A DNA stretch of 64,000 nucleotides from CANJIV01 sp046330225 (GTDB lineage Bacteria > Actinomycetota > Thermoleophilia > Solirubrobacterales > Solirubrobacteraceae), in assembly GCA_046330225.1 (NCBI GenBank), contig JAXLTD010000002.1, positions 310,001-374,000 on the forward strand, read 5' to 3'. The notes under the pieces are model-generated. The model was not told where the DNA came from, searched no databases, and saw nothing but the letters and a program-made list of their open reading frames with translations. How positions within the stretch are numbered: position 1 is the stretch's first letter; each line of letters starts with the position of its first letter. Positions 35,478 to 44,314 of this stretch are shown here, in pieces. Position numbers and translations under genes: made by a program.

Positions 35478-36047
35478 TCAGTCAACGCGGGGCGCCGCGG
35501 CCGCGGGCGGCGGGGCATGGCGGGCGGAGAGGCCCTGGAGGCGGGCGACGGGCCCGAGCATCGTGAAGATCGCCATCTGGGTCAGCCACGCGGGCTTCGC
35601 AAGGCGGAACTCATCCTTGAACTCCGGGCCGGTGAGTGCCATCTGCGAGAGGCGCAGGACGCCGCGGGACGTCATGCGCCCGGCGGCGGCAAGGCCCCAG
35701 ATCGTCTCGAAGAACGCCTCGGTCTCGAGGGCCGGCGCCGTGCGCCAGCGCAGCCGTGCCGGGGCGGCCTCGCACCACATCGCGTGCGGAGTGCCGGCGG
35801 GGACCGTGAGGACATCGCCGGCCTGCAGTGTCCGCCGCTCCCCGTCGACCACGGCCTCCACCGCGCCCTCGAGGACCTCGAAATCCTCCTGCTGGGAGGG
35901 GTGGAAGTGCAGCGGCGGACGCGCACCGCCGGGGCGGTAGGCCGTCTCGACCTCGAGCGCGGCACCGCCGGTGTCGGCCGTCGTGGCCAGGAAGGTCAGC
36001 CGCTGGCCGGTCACCGGGTTCTCGTACGTGTCGCCGCGGGCCGCCAT
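35478..36047 (-). CDS. cupin-domain protein
   Basis: 189 residues. The cupin barrel spans about 15-110, with metal-ligand motifs PPLHFHPSQQEDFEVLEG and PAGTPHAMW. The remaining 80 residues are helical (FFETIWGLAAAGRM). Cupins of this arrangement bind a metal and may be small-molecule dioxygenases or sensors; nothing identifies the ligand. TAGCAT lies 9 nt upstream of the ATG. It is followed on the same strand by a DUF192 gene some 400 nt upstream in coordinates, but the two are separate units. Confidence 0.8.
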   Translation of the reverse strand: MAARGDTYENPVTGQRLTFLATTADTGGAALEVETAYRPGGARPPLHFHPSQQEDFEVLEGAVEAVVDGERRTLQAGDVLTVPAGTPHAMWCEAAPARLRWRTAPALETEAFFETIWGLAAAGRMTSRGVLRLSQMALTGPEFKDEFRLAKPAWLTQMAIFTMLGPVARLQGLSARHAPPPAAAAPRVD

Positions 36048-36133
36048 CGGCCGCCAATGCTAGATGGTCGATTCCGCGGTCCCGCGCCCGCGGATGACGG
36101 GTGCGATCGGGCCTGGGCCGGCCGCAAGACGGC

Positions 36134-36490
36134 CTAGAGCGCGGCGCCAGGGTGCAGGCCGTGGCGGGCGGCGGCGCCGGCGGCGAGCTCGAGGACGGCG
36201 TGCGCCCGGCGGCAGGAGCGGACGCGGCCCGGCGCCACCGCGGCGTCCACGCGGACGGCGATGCGCCCCGGTCCGAGCCACACGAGATCGATGGCGACGC
36301 ACATGCCGAACGTGTGGACCGACCGGGTGCAGGGCAGCAGCAGCCCGGCATGCTCCGGGATCTCTGCGAGCCCGGCCAGTCCGGCGAGGCGGGCCGCTGG
36401 GGTGCGGGCGACGCGCACATCCAGGCCGGGCCGGGCCGGACGTGCGGCGGGCAGGCGGGACAGGCGGCGCGGGAGCGGGGCGGGCGGCAC
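36134..36490 (-). CDS. DUF192 family protein
   Basis: 118 residues from a GTG. The DUF192 core LAGLAGLAEIPEHAGLLLPC, SVHTFGMCVAIDLVWLGPG and RRAHAVLELAAGAA is complete. Many members are exported lipoproteins, but this one lacks a clear signal and starts with an Arg/Pro-rich stretch, so the true start may be 20-25 residues inside. Function of the family is unknown. It lies 107 nt after xseB on the same strand. Confidence 0.7.
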   Translation of the reverse strand: MPPAPLPRRLSRLPAARPARPGLDVRVARTPAARLAGLAGLAEIPEHAGLLLPCTRSVHTFGMCVAIDLVWLGPGRIAVRVDAAVAPGRVRSCRRAHAVLELAAGAAARHGLHPGAAL

Positions 36491-36597
36491 GTCCGGGAGA
36501 GGGCCGGGACGGGACGGCCTCGCCCCCGTCAGCCTGGTGGAAGAGCGCCACGGACGCGGCGAGGCTGCCGCAACGACCGCAGGCCGGGCGGCCCGAG

Positions 36598-36867
36598 CTA
36601 GCCCTCGAGCCGCTTGACGAGCTCGTCGAGGCGCAGCTCCTCGAGGCCGCGGCTGACGGCGTCCAGCTCGCCGGCACAGAACTCGACGAGCTCGCGGCCC
36701 TCGCGCACGAGATCGAGCGTCTCGCGCAGTCCGGCCTCGCCGGAGTCGAGCCGCCGGATGATCGCTTCGATCCGGGCCTCGGCCTCCTCGTACGTCCGGG
36801 CCGGAGCCGGGCCGGCGGCGGGCGCCGGATCGGGCTGGCCCGGGGTCGGATCGGCGGCGTCAGTCAC
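36598..36867 (-). CDS. xseB: exodeoxyribonuclease VII small subunit
   Basis: 89 residues, GTG overlapping the xseA stop codon (GTGA). The XseB core TYEEAEARIEAIIRRLDSGEAGL is followed by the EGRELVEFCAGEL helix, giving the usual two-helix protein. It has a Pro/Ala-rich N-terminal extension of about 25 residues. Several copies bind the XseA large subunit to form the single-strand-specific exonuclease. Confidence 0.92.
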   Translation of the reverse strand: MTDAADPTPGQPDPAPAAGPAPARTYEEAEARIEAIIRRLDSGEAGLRETLDLVREGRELVEFCAGELDAVSRGLEELRLDELVKRLEG

Positions 36868-38198
36868 GGCGCCGGATCCTCCACGGCGGCCCGGACGCTG
36901 CCGTCCTGGAAGGCGAGGTCCAGTGTGCCGGCAGCGCGGGCGCCGGCCGTTGTGGTGACGACCTCGCCCGCCGGCCCGCGGGCGAGGACGTAGCCGCGGG
37001 CCAGGGTGCGGTCCGGATCGTGGGCAGCAAGCGCCGCCGCCCGCGCCCGGAGGGTGGCCCGCCGCGGCTCGAGTGCCGCTGCGGCGGCCTTGCGCCCCAG
37101 CACGACGGCGACCGTGTGCTGGTGGCGCCGCGCGTCGTGACGGCCCCGGCGGGCCGCCGCGCGGATCTCGCGAAGCTGCTGGTGCAGGCGGGCGCGCTGG
37201 CGCTCGACGCGCTCGGCGGGGACCCGCGCGAGCTGGCGCAGGGTGCGGGCCCGTGCGGCGGTGGCGCGGCGGCCGTGGGCCTGCAGCTGGCGGGCGGCGT
37301 CGCGGGCCGAGGCGCGGGCATCGCCGATCGCGATGGGGACCGCCGTCTCGGCCGCGTGGGTCGGCGTCGAGCAGCTCGCAGCCGCCACGTCGTCGAGGAC
37401 CGTGCGGTCGGCGTGGTGCCCGAGCGAGGCGATCACCGGGATCGGCAGGAGCGCGACCGTGCGGCACAGGGTCTCGTCCGAGAACGCGAGGAGATCCGCA
37501 ACCGATCCGCCGCCGCGGGCCACGATCGCCACCTCGGCGCCCGCCGCCGCGAGGTCCTGCAGGGCCTGCCCGATCCGCGGCGCCGCCTGGCCGCCCTGCA
37601 CCGGCGCGAAGGCCCAGACCAGCCGGCCCGCCCACCCGCGCCGTTGAAGCGCCGCGAGCACGTCGCCACGCGCCTTGCCCTGCTCCCCGGTGACCACCCC
37701 GATGGTGCGCGGGAGCGCCGGGCGCGGCAGCCGCTTCTGCGGCTCGGTCAGGCCCTCGGCGGCAAGCTGCGCGCGCAGGCGGGCGATCTGGGCAAGGAGG
37801 TCGCCTTCCCCGGCGGGCCGCAGCGCCGTCGCCCGGAAGCTGAAGGACGGGGAGGCCGTGGCGCTGCCGCCGTAGTAGTCGCAGCCGCCGGCGACGACGA
37901 CCTGGGCGCCGTCGGCGAGCGCCCCCTCGGGCAGTCCGAGCCGGTCGAGGTCGGACCGCCAGACCGAGACGGGCACCGCGCCCCCGGCGTCGCGCAGCTC
38001 GAAGTAGGCCTGGACCTTGGATGTCCCCAGGTTGCTCACTTCGCCGAACAGCTGGACCCGCCGGAAGCCGCGCAGGCGGTCACGCAGCGCCCGCGCGTAC
38101 TCGCCGACCGGGAACGGTCCCGGCAGGTCGACGCCCTCGATGCCGGCCGGGGGTGCGGGGCCGCCGGACGCCGCGCCTGGGCCGGGGCGCTCAGGCAC
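36864..38198 (-). CDS. xseA: exodeoxyribonuclease VII large subunit
   Basis: 444 residues, GTG start. The N-terminal OB-fold begins at about residue 28 (FPVGEYARALRDRLRGFRRVQLFGEVS). The catalytic domain has GVVTGEQGKARGDVLAAL, VAIVARGGGSVADLLAFSDE and PVIASLGHHADRTVLDDVA, where Asp and His residues of the family are retained. Usual XseA has GHETD; here GHHAD is seen. A coiled-coil and C-terminal segment follow. It overlaps the LLM-class gene upstream by 8 nt and xseB downstream by 4 nt, so the three are one operon. Confidence 0.93.
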   Translation of the reverse strand: MPERPGPGAASGGPAPPAGIEGVDLPGPFPVGEYARALRDRLRGFRRVQLFGEVSNLGTSKVQAYFELRDAGGAVPVSVWRSDLDRLGLPEGALADGAQVVVAGGCDYYGGSATASPSFSFRATALRPAGEGDLLAQIARLRAQLAAEGLTEPQKRLPRPALPRTIGVVTGEQGKARGDVLAALQRRGWAGRLVWAFAPVQGGQAAPRIGQALQDLAAAGAEVAIVARGGGSVADLLAFSDETLCRTVALLPIPVIASLGHHADRTVLDDVAAASCSTPTHAAETAVPIAIGDARASARDAARQLQAHGRRATAARARTLRQLARVPAERVERQRARLHQQLREIRAAARRGRHDARRHQHTVAVVLGRKAAAAALEPRRATLRARAAALAAHDPDRTLARGYVLARGPAGEVVTTTAGARAAGTLDLAFQDGSVRAAVEDPAP

Positions 38199-39237
38199 GG
38201 CCAGCGCCGGCAGCCGCGAGGGCCCGGACCGCCGCGGCCTTGTCCGGGCCGGACGGAACCGCGACGAGCGTCGTCGCCCCGGCGCCGGCGTAGGCGGCCA
38301 GGCGGGCGTCGAGGCCGCCGGGCGTGGTGCAGATGCAGGCGGCGTCGATCAGTTCGTCGGTGAGCGCCATCGCCGCGCCGACCCGGTCCCCGGCGAGCAT
38401 CTTCTCCTGGCATTCGCGGGCCGCGGCGCCGTGGCCATAGCGGTCGGCCACGTCGACGTAGAAGTTCTTCTCCTTCGCCCCCATGGCCCCGAGATAGAAG
38501 GCCAGCCAGGGGCGGACCTGGTGGCGGGCCTCGGCGAGGTTCTCGTGCACGGCGAGCGGGACGACTGGCGCGATGTCGATGTCGTCGAGCGCCCGGCCGG
38601 CGGCCTGCACGCCGCGGCGCAGCGGGTCCATCATGAGCTCGGGCGCCTCCGGGCTGAACAGGAACGGCAGCCAGCCGTCGGCGATCGCGCCAACCTGCTC
38701 GAGCGACTTCGGGCCGATCGCGCCGAGATAGATCGGGATCCGCTCCTGCACCGGCCGGGTCAGCAGCTTCAGGGGCTTCCCGAGCCCGCTCCCGCCGTGG
38801 GCGGCGTCGAGCGGGATGGTCCAGTGGGCGCCGGCATGCTCGAGCGGCCGGCGGTCCAGCGCCGCGCGCACGATCTCGACGTATTCGCGGGTGCGGGCGA
38901 GCGGCTTCGCGAACGGAACGCCGTACCAGCCTTCGGAGACCTGCGGCCCCGAAACGCCGAGCCCGAGCCGGAAGCGGCCCCCGCTGAGGACGTCGAGGCT
39001 GGCCGCGGCCATGGCCGTCGCTGCCGGCTGGCGGGCCGGGATCTGCATGAGCCCCGAGCCGAGGGCGATCCGCTCGGTCGTCCCCGTGAGGCGGCCGAGC
39101 ACGGACACGGCATCCTGGCCCCACGCCTCCGAGATCCAGACGGAGTCCAGGCCGAGTTCGTCGCCGAGGCTGGCGAGGGACATCTGCTCCTCGGGCGTGA
39201 ACCACGGCCAGTAGGCGAGGAAGAGGCCGATGCGCAT
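38191..39237 (-). CDS. LLM-class F420-dependent oxidoreductase
   Basis: 348 residues of the luciferase-like TIM-barrel fold. It opens MRIGLFLAYWPWFTPEEQMS, has IALGSGLMQIPARQPAATAM and RFRLGLGVSGPQVSEGWYGV, and conserves the segments that bind F420 in this class. Substrate is not predictable. TACGCT 7 nt upstream of the ATG suggests a leaderless mRNA that continues into xseA and xseB. A second F420-linked gene lies at 49354. Confidence 0.88.
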   Translation of the reverse strand: MRIGLFLAYWPWFTPEEQMSLASLGDELGLDSVWISEAWGQDAVSVLGRLTGTTERIALGSGLMQIPARQPAATAMAAASLDVLSGGRFRLGLGVSGPQVSEGWYGVPFAKPLARTREYVEIVRAALDRRPLEHAGAHWTIPLDAAHGGSGLGKPLKLLTRPVQERIPIYLGAIGPKSLEQVGAIADGWLPFLFSPEAPELMMDPLRRGVQAAGRALDDIDIAPVVPLAVHENLAEARHQVRPWLAFYLGAMGAKEKNFYVDVADRYGHGAAARECQEKMLAGDRVGAAMALTDELIDAACICTTPGGLDARLAAYAGAGATTLVAVPSGPDKAAAVRALAAAGAGRA

Positions 39238-39244
39238 GGCCGCG

Positions 39245-39250
39245 AGCGTA
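39245..39250 (-). promoter_or_regulatory. -10 element of LLM-class gene operon (leaderless type)
   Basis: TACGCT on the minus strand, 7 nt before the ATG at 39237. Confidence 0.45.
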
Positions 39251-39322
39251 GCGGGCGGGCTCGTCGCGACGGCGCCGCGGGCGCCTCAACCCGGCGGGCG
39301 GCCTGCCGAGTACGGAATTGAT

Positions 39323-40411
39323 GTGAACCGGACCGACGCGCTCACGATCCTGCTTGCGGTCAGCGGCGCGCTCTGCCTCGGGCTTACGGCGCTCGTCGCC
39401 GGGCGCAAGGGCGCGCGTGATCGCCGCGAGCGGCAGGGCGCGGAGCGCCGGCGCCGCTACGCGGCGACGCTGGTGCGCGGCGGCCCGGGCCACCTCCAGG
39501 CCATCGCGCACGAGGCCGCGGCGGGCGGCGCGGCGCAGGTGGACCTGGCGATCGCCGCGAGCCTGGTGCGCGACGGCCTCGGGCCCGAGCGGCGCGACGC
39601 CGTCGCCCGCGCCGCGCAGGCCGCCGGCCTCGTCGACGCGCTGCTGCGCGGCCTGCGCTCCCGCCGGGCCGTGGACCGGGGGCGTGCCGCGCTGCTGATC
39701 ACGCGGCCCGGGCTGGCGCCCGCCGCCGCCGAGTCGGTGGCGCCGCTCGTGCGCGACCCCGATCCCGACGTGCGGCTGACCGCGATCGGCGGGCTGGCCG
39801 AGATCGGCACGGCTGGCGCGGCGCACGCGCTCATCGGGGCGCTGGCTGCCGGCGACACCGCACCGGAGCGGATCGTCGAGCGGCTCGGCGCGCCCTGGGC
39901 GGCCGGCACGGTCATCGCCGAGCTGGCGCGGGACGGCCCCGGCCCGGTGCGGAGGGCGCACGCCGGGCGGCAGGTCCCGGTCCGCGCCTCGCTTGCCGCC
40001 GCCCTCGGCTTGGCTGGCGATCCGGCGGCCGAGCCGGTGCTGCTCGGGCTTCTGGCTGCGGGCGGCGAGGAGGAGCGGGTGTCGGCGGCCCGGGCGCTGG
40101 GCACGGCCGGCGCGGCGGCGGCGATGCCGGCGCTGATCGGCGCGCTCGAGGACGGGGAGTGGCCGGTGCGGGCCCAGGCGGCGAAGTCGCTCGGCCGCCT
40201 CGGCGCCGTGGGCGCGGTGCCGGCCCTTGAGCGCTGCCTCGCGGACCGCGCGTGGTGGGTGCGCGCGAACGCCGCCAGCGCACTCCGCGTGCTGGGCGTC
40301 CCCGGCCGTGCCGCGCTCACCCGTGCGCTCGCCAGCCCCGACCCGTTCGCGCGCGACCGGGCCCGCGAGCAGCTCGAGCTCGACGCCGTCGCCCAGGGCG
40401 CGACGCCGTGA
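39323..40411 (+). CDS. membrane-anchored HEAT-repeat protein
   Basis: 362 residues from a GTG. One N-terminal transmembrane helix (ALTILLAVSGALCLGLTALVAG) and a basic coiled stretch are followed by tandem HEAT/PBS-type helical repeats from residue 90 onward, such as LVRDPDPDVRLTAIGGLAEIG, AAGGEEERVSAARALGTAG and LEDGEWPVRAQAAKSLGRLG. The repeats form a binding scaffold. The stop codon overlaps the start of the GT2 gene (GTGA), so it is probably an accessory partner of that membrane glycosyltransferase. Confidence 0.85.
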   Translation: MNRTDALTILLAVSGALCLGLTALVAGRKGARDRRERQGAERRRRYAATLVRGGPGHLQAIAHEAAAGGAAQVDLAIAASLVRDGLGPERRDAVARAAQAAGLVDALLRGLRSRRAVDRGRAALLITRPGLAPAAAESVAPLVRDPDPDVRLTAIGGLAEIGTAGAAHALIGALAAGDTAPERIVERLGAPWAAGTVIAELARDGPGPVRRAHAGRQVPVRASLAAALGLAGDPAAEPVLLGLLAAGGEEERVSAARALGTAGAAAAMPALIGALEDGEWPVRAQAAKSLGRLGAVGAVPALERCLADRAWWVRANAASALRVLGVPGRAALTRALASPDPFARDRAREQLELDAVAQGATP

Positions 40412-41856
40412 CCGGCGCGCTCCGCGACATCGTCTTCGGCGTCAACGCCTTCTTCCTCGCGTACTTGCTGGCCCTCCAGGCGATCAACACGGCGCTCGTC
40501 GTCCTCGGCTGGCGCGCGGTCGAGGACTACGTCCGCCGGCGTGCTCTGCGCGACTACCGCTTCGTCGCCGAGTCGCCGCTCTCGATGCCGGTTTCGATCC
40601 TCGTCCCGGCGCGCAACGAGTCGGCGACCATCGTCGCGTCGATCCGGGCGCTGCTCGAATCGCAGTTCGTCACGTTCGAGGTCGTCGTCGTCAACGACGG
40701 CTCGACCGACGGGACGCTCGAAGCAGTCCGCGCGGCGTTCCGGATGGTGCGGGTGGACCGGGTCCCGCGGGCGCGCCTGCCGACCGCGCCGGTCCGCGCG
40801 GTGTACGCCAGTCCCGTGGAGCCGCGCGTCGTCCTCGTGGACAAGGCCAACGGGGGCAAGGCCGATGCCCTGAACGCCGGCATCACGTACGCCGTGTACC
40901 CGCTGTTCTGCGCGATCGACGCGGACACCCTCCTCGATCCGGGCGCGCTGTCGCGGCTCGTCTGGGAGTTCCAGGCCTCGCCCGACACGGTCGCCGCGGG
41001 CGGCATCGTCCGCATCCTCAACGGCTCGAGGTTCGAGGACGGGCGCCTCGCGGAGGTCCGCACCCCGCGCAGCGTCGTGGCGAACCTGCAGATCATCGAG
41101 TACCTCCAAGCGTTTCTCGGCGGCCGGGTCGGGTGGTCGAAGGCCGGCATGCTGCTCATCATCTCCGGGGCGTTCGGGCTGTTTCGCCGGGACGTCGTCG
41201 TCGCGGCCGGCGGATACGACGCCGGCACGGTGGGGGAGGACGCTGAGTTGGTCCTGCGGCTGCACCGGCTGCGCCGCGAGCAGGGCCGGCCGTGCCGCAT
41301 CACCTTCTTCCCGGACCCGATCTGCTGGACCGAGTGCCCGGCGTCCTGGCGCGGGCTGGCGCGGCAGCGAGACCGCTGGCAGCGCGGGCTGATCGAGCTG
41401 GTGGCGAAGCACCGCGGGATGGTGCTGCGACCGCGGTACGGGCGGATCGGCCTGGCCGCGCTGCCGTACTTCATCCTGTTCGAGCTCCTCGGCCCGACGA
41501 TCGAGCTCCTTGGCTACGTGGTCGTGATCCTCTCGTTCGCGCTCGGGATGGTCTCGGTCCCGTTCGTGGTGCTGTTTGCCGCGACGGCGCTCACGTACGG
41601 CCTCGTGCTCACCTTCGTGGTCATCCTCATGGAGGAGCGGGCGTTTCGCCGCTACCCGGGCTGGCGCGACCTGTGGCGCCTGATCCTGGCAGCGATCGCC
41701 GGGAACCTCGGCTACCGCCAGCTGATCTCGGTGGTCCGGCTGCGCGCCTGGTGGACGGTCCGGCGCCGCGGCTGGGGCGAGCTGGCGCGCACCGGCTTCG
41801 GAACCCCGGCGCCCGCGCCGGAGCCCGGCGCGGCGCCGGGGCGCCTGGCGGCCTGA
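40408..41856 (+). CDS. membrane family 2 glycosyltransferase (PgaC/processive type)
   Basis: 482 residues. An N-terminal transmembrane helix is followed by the GT-A domain: VPARNESATIVAS, VVVVNDGSTDGTLE, KANGGKADALNAGI, AIDADTLLDP (the DxD-type metal site), GTVGEDAELVLRLHR (catalytic Asp) and RQRDRWQRGLIE (the QxxRW motif). Three or more C-terminal transmembrane helices complete the processive-polysaccharide-synthase layout seen in poly-GlcNAc, hyaluronan and cellulose synthases. It probably makes an exported polysaccharide; the sugar is unknown. It is co-translated with the HEAT-repeat gene upstream. Confidence 0.9.
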   Translation: MTGALRDIVFGVNAFFLAYLLALQAINTALVVLGWRAVEDYVRRRALRDYRFVAESPLSMPVSILVPARNESATIVASIRALLESQFVTFEVVVVNDGSTDGTLEAVRAAFRMVRVDRVPRARLPTAPVRAVYASPVEPRVVLVDKANGGKADALNAGITYAVYPLFCAIDADTLLDPGALSRLVWEFQASPDTVAAGGIVRILNGSRFEDGRLAEVRTPRSVVANLQIIEYLQAFLGGRVGWSKAGMLLIISGAFGLFRRDVVVAAGGYDAGTVGEDAELVLRLHRLRREQGRPCRITFFPDPICWTECPASWRGLARQRDRWQRGLIELVAKHRGMVLRPRYGRIGLAALPYFILFELLGPTIELLGYVVVILSFALGMVSVPFVVLFAATALTYGLVLTFVVILMEERAFRRYPGWRDLWRLILAAIAGNLGYRQLISVVRLRAWWTVRRRGWGELARTGFGTPAPAPEPGAAPGRLAA

Positions 41857-41858
41857 CC

Positions 41859-42638
41859 TCAGCGGGGCCGCGTTGCGCCCACGAACTGCGTGAGCCCCGA
41901 CGTGCGCCGCTGCACGTCGACCAGGCCGCGCGCCGTCAAGGCGTCGGTGACCTCGCCGCGCTCGAACATCCGCATGCCGCTCGGTGCGGCAACGACGTCC
42001 TGCCAGGTGCGGATCGGTTGCGAGGCGGCGCGGCACGACGTGAAGAGCGCGATCCGCCCGCCGGGGGTGAGGACCCGCACCATGTGGTCCAGCGCCTCGA
42101 ACGGATCGGAGAACAGGTGCAGGGCCGCAAAGCAGCAGACGGCGTCGAAGCTCGCGTCGCGAAACGGCAGCCGGACGGCGTCGCCGCGAACGTATGCGAT
42201 GTTGTCCTGCGCCGTGTCGGCGATCGCGCGGCCGAGCATCGTGGGGGAGGCGTCGATCCCCACCGCAAGCCCCTCGGGCCCGACGGCGTGGGCAAAGTGG
42301 CGCGTGAAGTTCCCGGGTCCGCAGGCGACATCGAGCACGCCGTCGCCGTGCCGCAGGCCGAGCAGGCCGCGGGCGATCCGCAGCTCGTCGTCCATCCCGG
42401 GCCCGAGCAGGCCCTTGGCGAGGCGGCCCAGTGCCGGACGCCACCAGCGCTCGTAGACCGCCGGGACGATGCCCGTGAGCATCAGGTCCTGCGTTCGGCC
42501 GGTCGAGGGAGGCGGATCGTCGCCGAGGAGGTCGATGTACCCGAGCGGGCTCGCCCCGTCGGGGCGCACCCGCGGCTCGAGCAGCGGCAGCGCACGCTGC
42601 ACCGGGTCCAGCGGGGCAGCGGGGGCGGCGGCCGGCAT
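41859..42638 (-). CDS. class I SAM-dependent methyltransferase
   Basis: 259 residues. The AdoMet motif I is VLDVACGPGNFTRHFA near residue 105, with the acidic strand end GIDASPTM, motif FDAVCCFAALHLF and RVLTPGGRIALF. The UbiE/COQ5-like Methyltransf_11 type is clear, and the substrate is not. The N-terminal 60 residues are helical. The start codon is 8 nt after the stop of a 92-residue ORF, and both follow the wall-binding lipoprotein gene in one operon. Confidence 0.88.
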   Translation of the reverse strand: MPAAAPAAPLDPVQRALPLLEPRVRPDGASPLGYIDLLGDDPPPSTGRTQDLMLTGIVPAVYERWWRPALGRLAKGLLGPGMDDELRIARGLLGLRHGDGVLDVACGPGNFTRHFAHAVGPEGLAVGIDASPTMLGRAIADTAQDNIAYVRGDAVRLPFRDASFDAVCCFAALHLFSDPFEALDHMVRVLTPGGRIALFTSCRAASQPIRTWQDVVAAPSGMRMFERGEVTDALTARGLVDVQRRTSGLTQFVGATRPR

Positions 42639-42646
42639 GCGCAGCG

Positions 42647-42925
42647 TCAGGCGTCCAGCTGCAGGGACGGGAGCGGGCGCTCGCCCTCCTGGCGCCCCTC
42701 GCCGCGGGTCTCGCCGAGCTGGCCGAGCTGCTCGAGGCGGGCGATCTCGCGCTCGCCCTCGAGGCGGGCCGGGTGCCCGGCGGGGAGGGGGGCGATGAGC
42801 TTGGCGATCCGCGCGCGGAGCTGCAGGGCGAAGTGCGGAGTGGAGGCGCCAGTCAGGCCCCGGACGTCCTCGACCGTCACCTCGCGGTCGGCACGGCGGC
42901 GGTCGGGATGCTCGGCTTCGCTCAC
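42647..42925 (-). CDS. small conserved-looking protein of unknown function
   Basis: 92 residues from a GTG overlapping the lipoprotein gene's TGA (GTGA). The middle part reads REVTVEDVRGLTGASTPHFA and continues to a helix with AGHPARLEGEREIARLEQL; it is hydrophilic, helical and without Cys. I do not recognise the family. Start/stop overlap on one side and an 8-nt gap on the other show it belongs to the lipoprotein-methyltransferase operon. Confidence 0.6.
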   Translation of the reverse strand: MSEAEHPDRRRADREVTVEDVRGLTGASTPHFALQLRARIAKLIAPLPAGHPARLEGEREIARLEQLGQLGETRGEGRQEGERPLPSLQLDA

Positions 42926-44124
42926 TGCTGGGTCTGTCCGGGGGCGGCGGTGTCGACCGGGACGATGTCGAGAAGGCTGTCGATCCGCGCCTGCACGGGA
43001 ATCGAGATGGCCTTGTCGTCGCCGATCAGCCAGCCGTGATTGTAGACACCGCGCACCGGATCCTTGTCGTAACCAGGCTGGATGTCGAGGAGATACTGCT
43101 CGAGCGCCTTGGGGAGCTCGGCGGCGTCCTGGAGGAGCAGGATGGGCCCGTACGTCCCGCTCGAGGAGAGCGGCGCGCCGGCCGTGGCGTCGAGCGGCCG
43201 CCCCGCGTTGGCGAACACGAGCCCGTGGCCGGGGTCGACGACGCCCCACCCGAAGCCGCCGTCGAGGAAGCGCGCGAACGCGATCGCGTTGCTCACCGGA
43301 TCGGGCCCCGAGATGCGCTTGACCGCCCCGAACTTCCGCAGGGCGGCCAGGACGGTGTCGGGGACGACCGTGCTGGGCCCGAGCACGTAGATCTTCGGCT
43401 GCTGGTGGCGGCGCAGCGCCCGCTGGGTCGCAGCCGGGATGCCCGACTTCGTGACGTACAGGATCGGGTCCCCGGCTTTCGCGGCCCAGCCGGCTGCCGG
43501 CATCGCAAACGCGGGCGCGGCAGAGGACGCGACGATCACGCGGTCGCTTGGACGCCCGGCCAGGGACGACTGGAACTGGTCGATGGCGGCGGCCTGCGCG
43601 GCGGGATCGTCGGGGCTGTCGAGGGAGAACACCTCGTAGCCGTCCGGTTTGGCGGCGCCGGCAATCGAGACCACCTGGGCGCCGCTGGCGGCCCGGACGC
43701 CCCGGGGGTCGAGCTGCTTGAGCGCGTCGCGTGTCGCACCCGGCACGTCGCCGCCGTCCGTCAGCAGCGTGGGCGCCCGCAGGGGGGAGGCCATGAGCAC
43801 GGAAGCCGCGATCCCGGCCTGCCAGTTGTCCTTGTCGACGAGGGCGACCGCGCGCGGCCGGGTCGCAGCCGACTGCGCGGTGAAGACCGCCTGGGCGGCG
43901 CCGGCGGCGTCCGCGGTCGGGTCGGCCCCGCCGATGCGGGTCGTGTTCTTGGTGGCGAACCCGGGGAAGCCCAGCGACTTGGCCGCCTGGTCCTGGTCGC
44001 CCTTCTTGCCGATGGCCGGCGTGTCGCCTTCGGCATTTCCGCTGATTCCCTTGCCGCAGCCGGCAGTCGCGATCAGGGCGGCGAGCAGCGCGAGCGCCGC
44101 GAGGCTGGGGCGGAGAGCCGGCAT
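42922..44124 (-). CDS. lipoprotein with cell-wall-binding repeat 2 (CW_binding_2) domains
   Basis: 400 residues. A lipoprotein signal with lipobox LIATAGC precedes the modified Cys near residue 23. The rest contains three alpha/beta units of the CW_binding_2 type, seen in RVIVASSAAPAFAMPAAGWA, GDPILYVTKSGIPAATQRAL and PKIYVLGPSTVVPDTVLAAL followed by KRISGPDPVSNAIAFARF. These bind anionic wall polymers in Clostridium proteins. I choose the ATG at 44124 with TATGGT 10 nt upstream; an ATG at 44139 overlaps that element. It is divergent from the riboswitch-controlled NlpC/P60 gene. Confidence 0.85.
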   Translation of the reverse strand: MPALRPSLAALALLAALIATAGCGKGISGNAEGDTPAIGKKGDQDQAAKSLGFPGFATKNTTRIGGADPTADAAGAAQAVFTAQSAATRPRAVALVDKDNWQAGIAASVLMASPLRAPTLLTDGGDVPGATRDALKQLDPRGVRAASGAQVVSIAGAAKPDGYEVFSLDSPDDPAAQAAAIDQFQSSLAGRPSDRVIVASSAAPAFAMPAAGWAAKAGDPILYVTKSGIPAATQRALRRHQQPKIYVLGPSTVVPDTVLAALRKFGAVKRISGPDPVSNAIAFARFLDGGFGWGVVDPGHGLVFANAGRPLDATAGAPLSSSGTYGPILLLQDAAELPKALEQYLLDIQPGYDKDPVRGVYNHGWLIGDDKAISIPVQARIDSLLDIVPVDTAAPGQTQQ

Positions 44125-44174
44125 CGCGGCGCGGACCATACCCGTCGCGGCGCAGGATCCGTTGCAGCCTTCGG

Positions 44175-44180
44175 TAGGGT
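44175..44180 (+). promoter_or_regulatory. -10 element ahead of the c-di-AMP riboswitch
   Basis: TAGGGT, 9 nt before the first conserved riboswitch base-paired segment. No clear -35. Confidence 0.4.
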
Positions 44181-44309
44181 GGCGCCGACGCCGAATCCCG
44201 AAGGAGCGCTTCGGGACCGGGGGACCCACTGTTGGTGGGGCGAATCCGCGCCACAGCGCGCGGAAGCGGCCACGGCCGCGAGCCCGTCAGCTCACCCCGG
44301 AGGCCGACA
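44181..44309 (+). ncRNA. c-di-AMP riboswitch (ydaO/yuaA type)
   Basis: The conserved blocks of this class appear in order: GCCGAATCC (44190-44198), a hairpin with arms CCCGAAG and CTTCGGG, GGGGGACCCA (44219-44228), GGGGCGAATCC (44237-44247), then CCCGTCAGCT (44283-44292) and ACCCCGGAGGC (44294-44304). These match the pseudo-symmetric ligand pockets of ydaO/yuaA RNAs. It ends a few bases before the ATG of an NlpC/P60 gene, the class of cell-wall hydrolase that this riboswitch usually controls in actinobacteria. The GGAGGC at its 3' end overlaps the ribosome site, so both transcriptional and translational control are possible. DisA at 10041 can make the ligand. Confidence 0.88.
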
Positions 44310-44314
44310 GGGAG

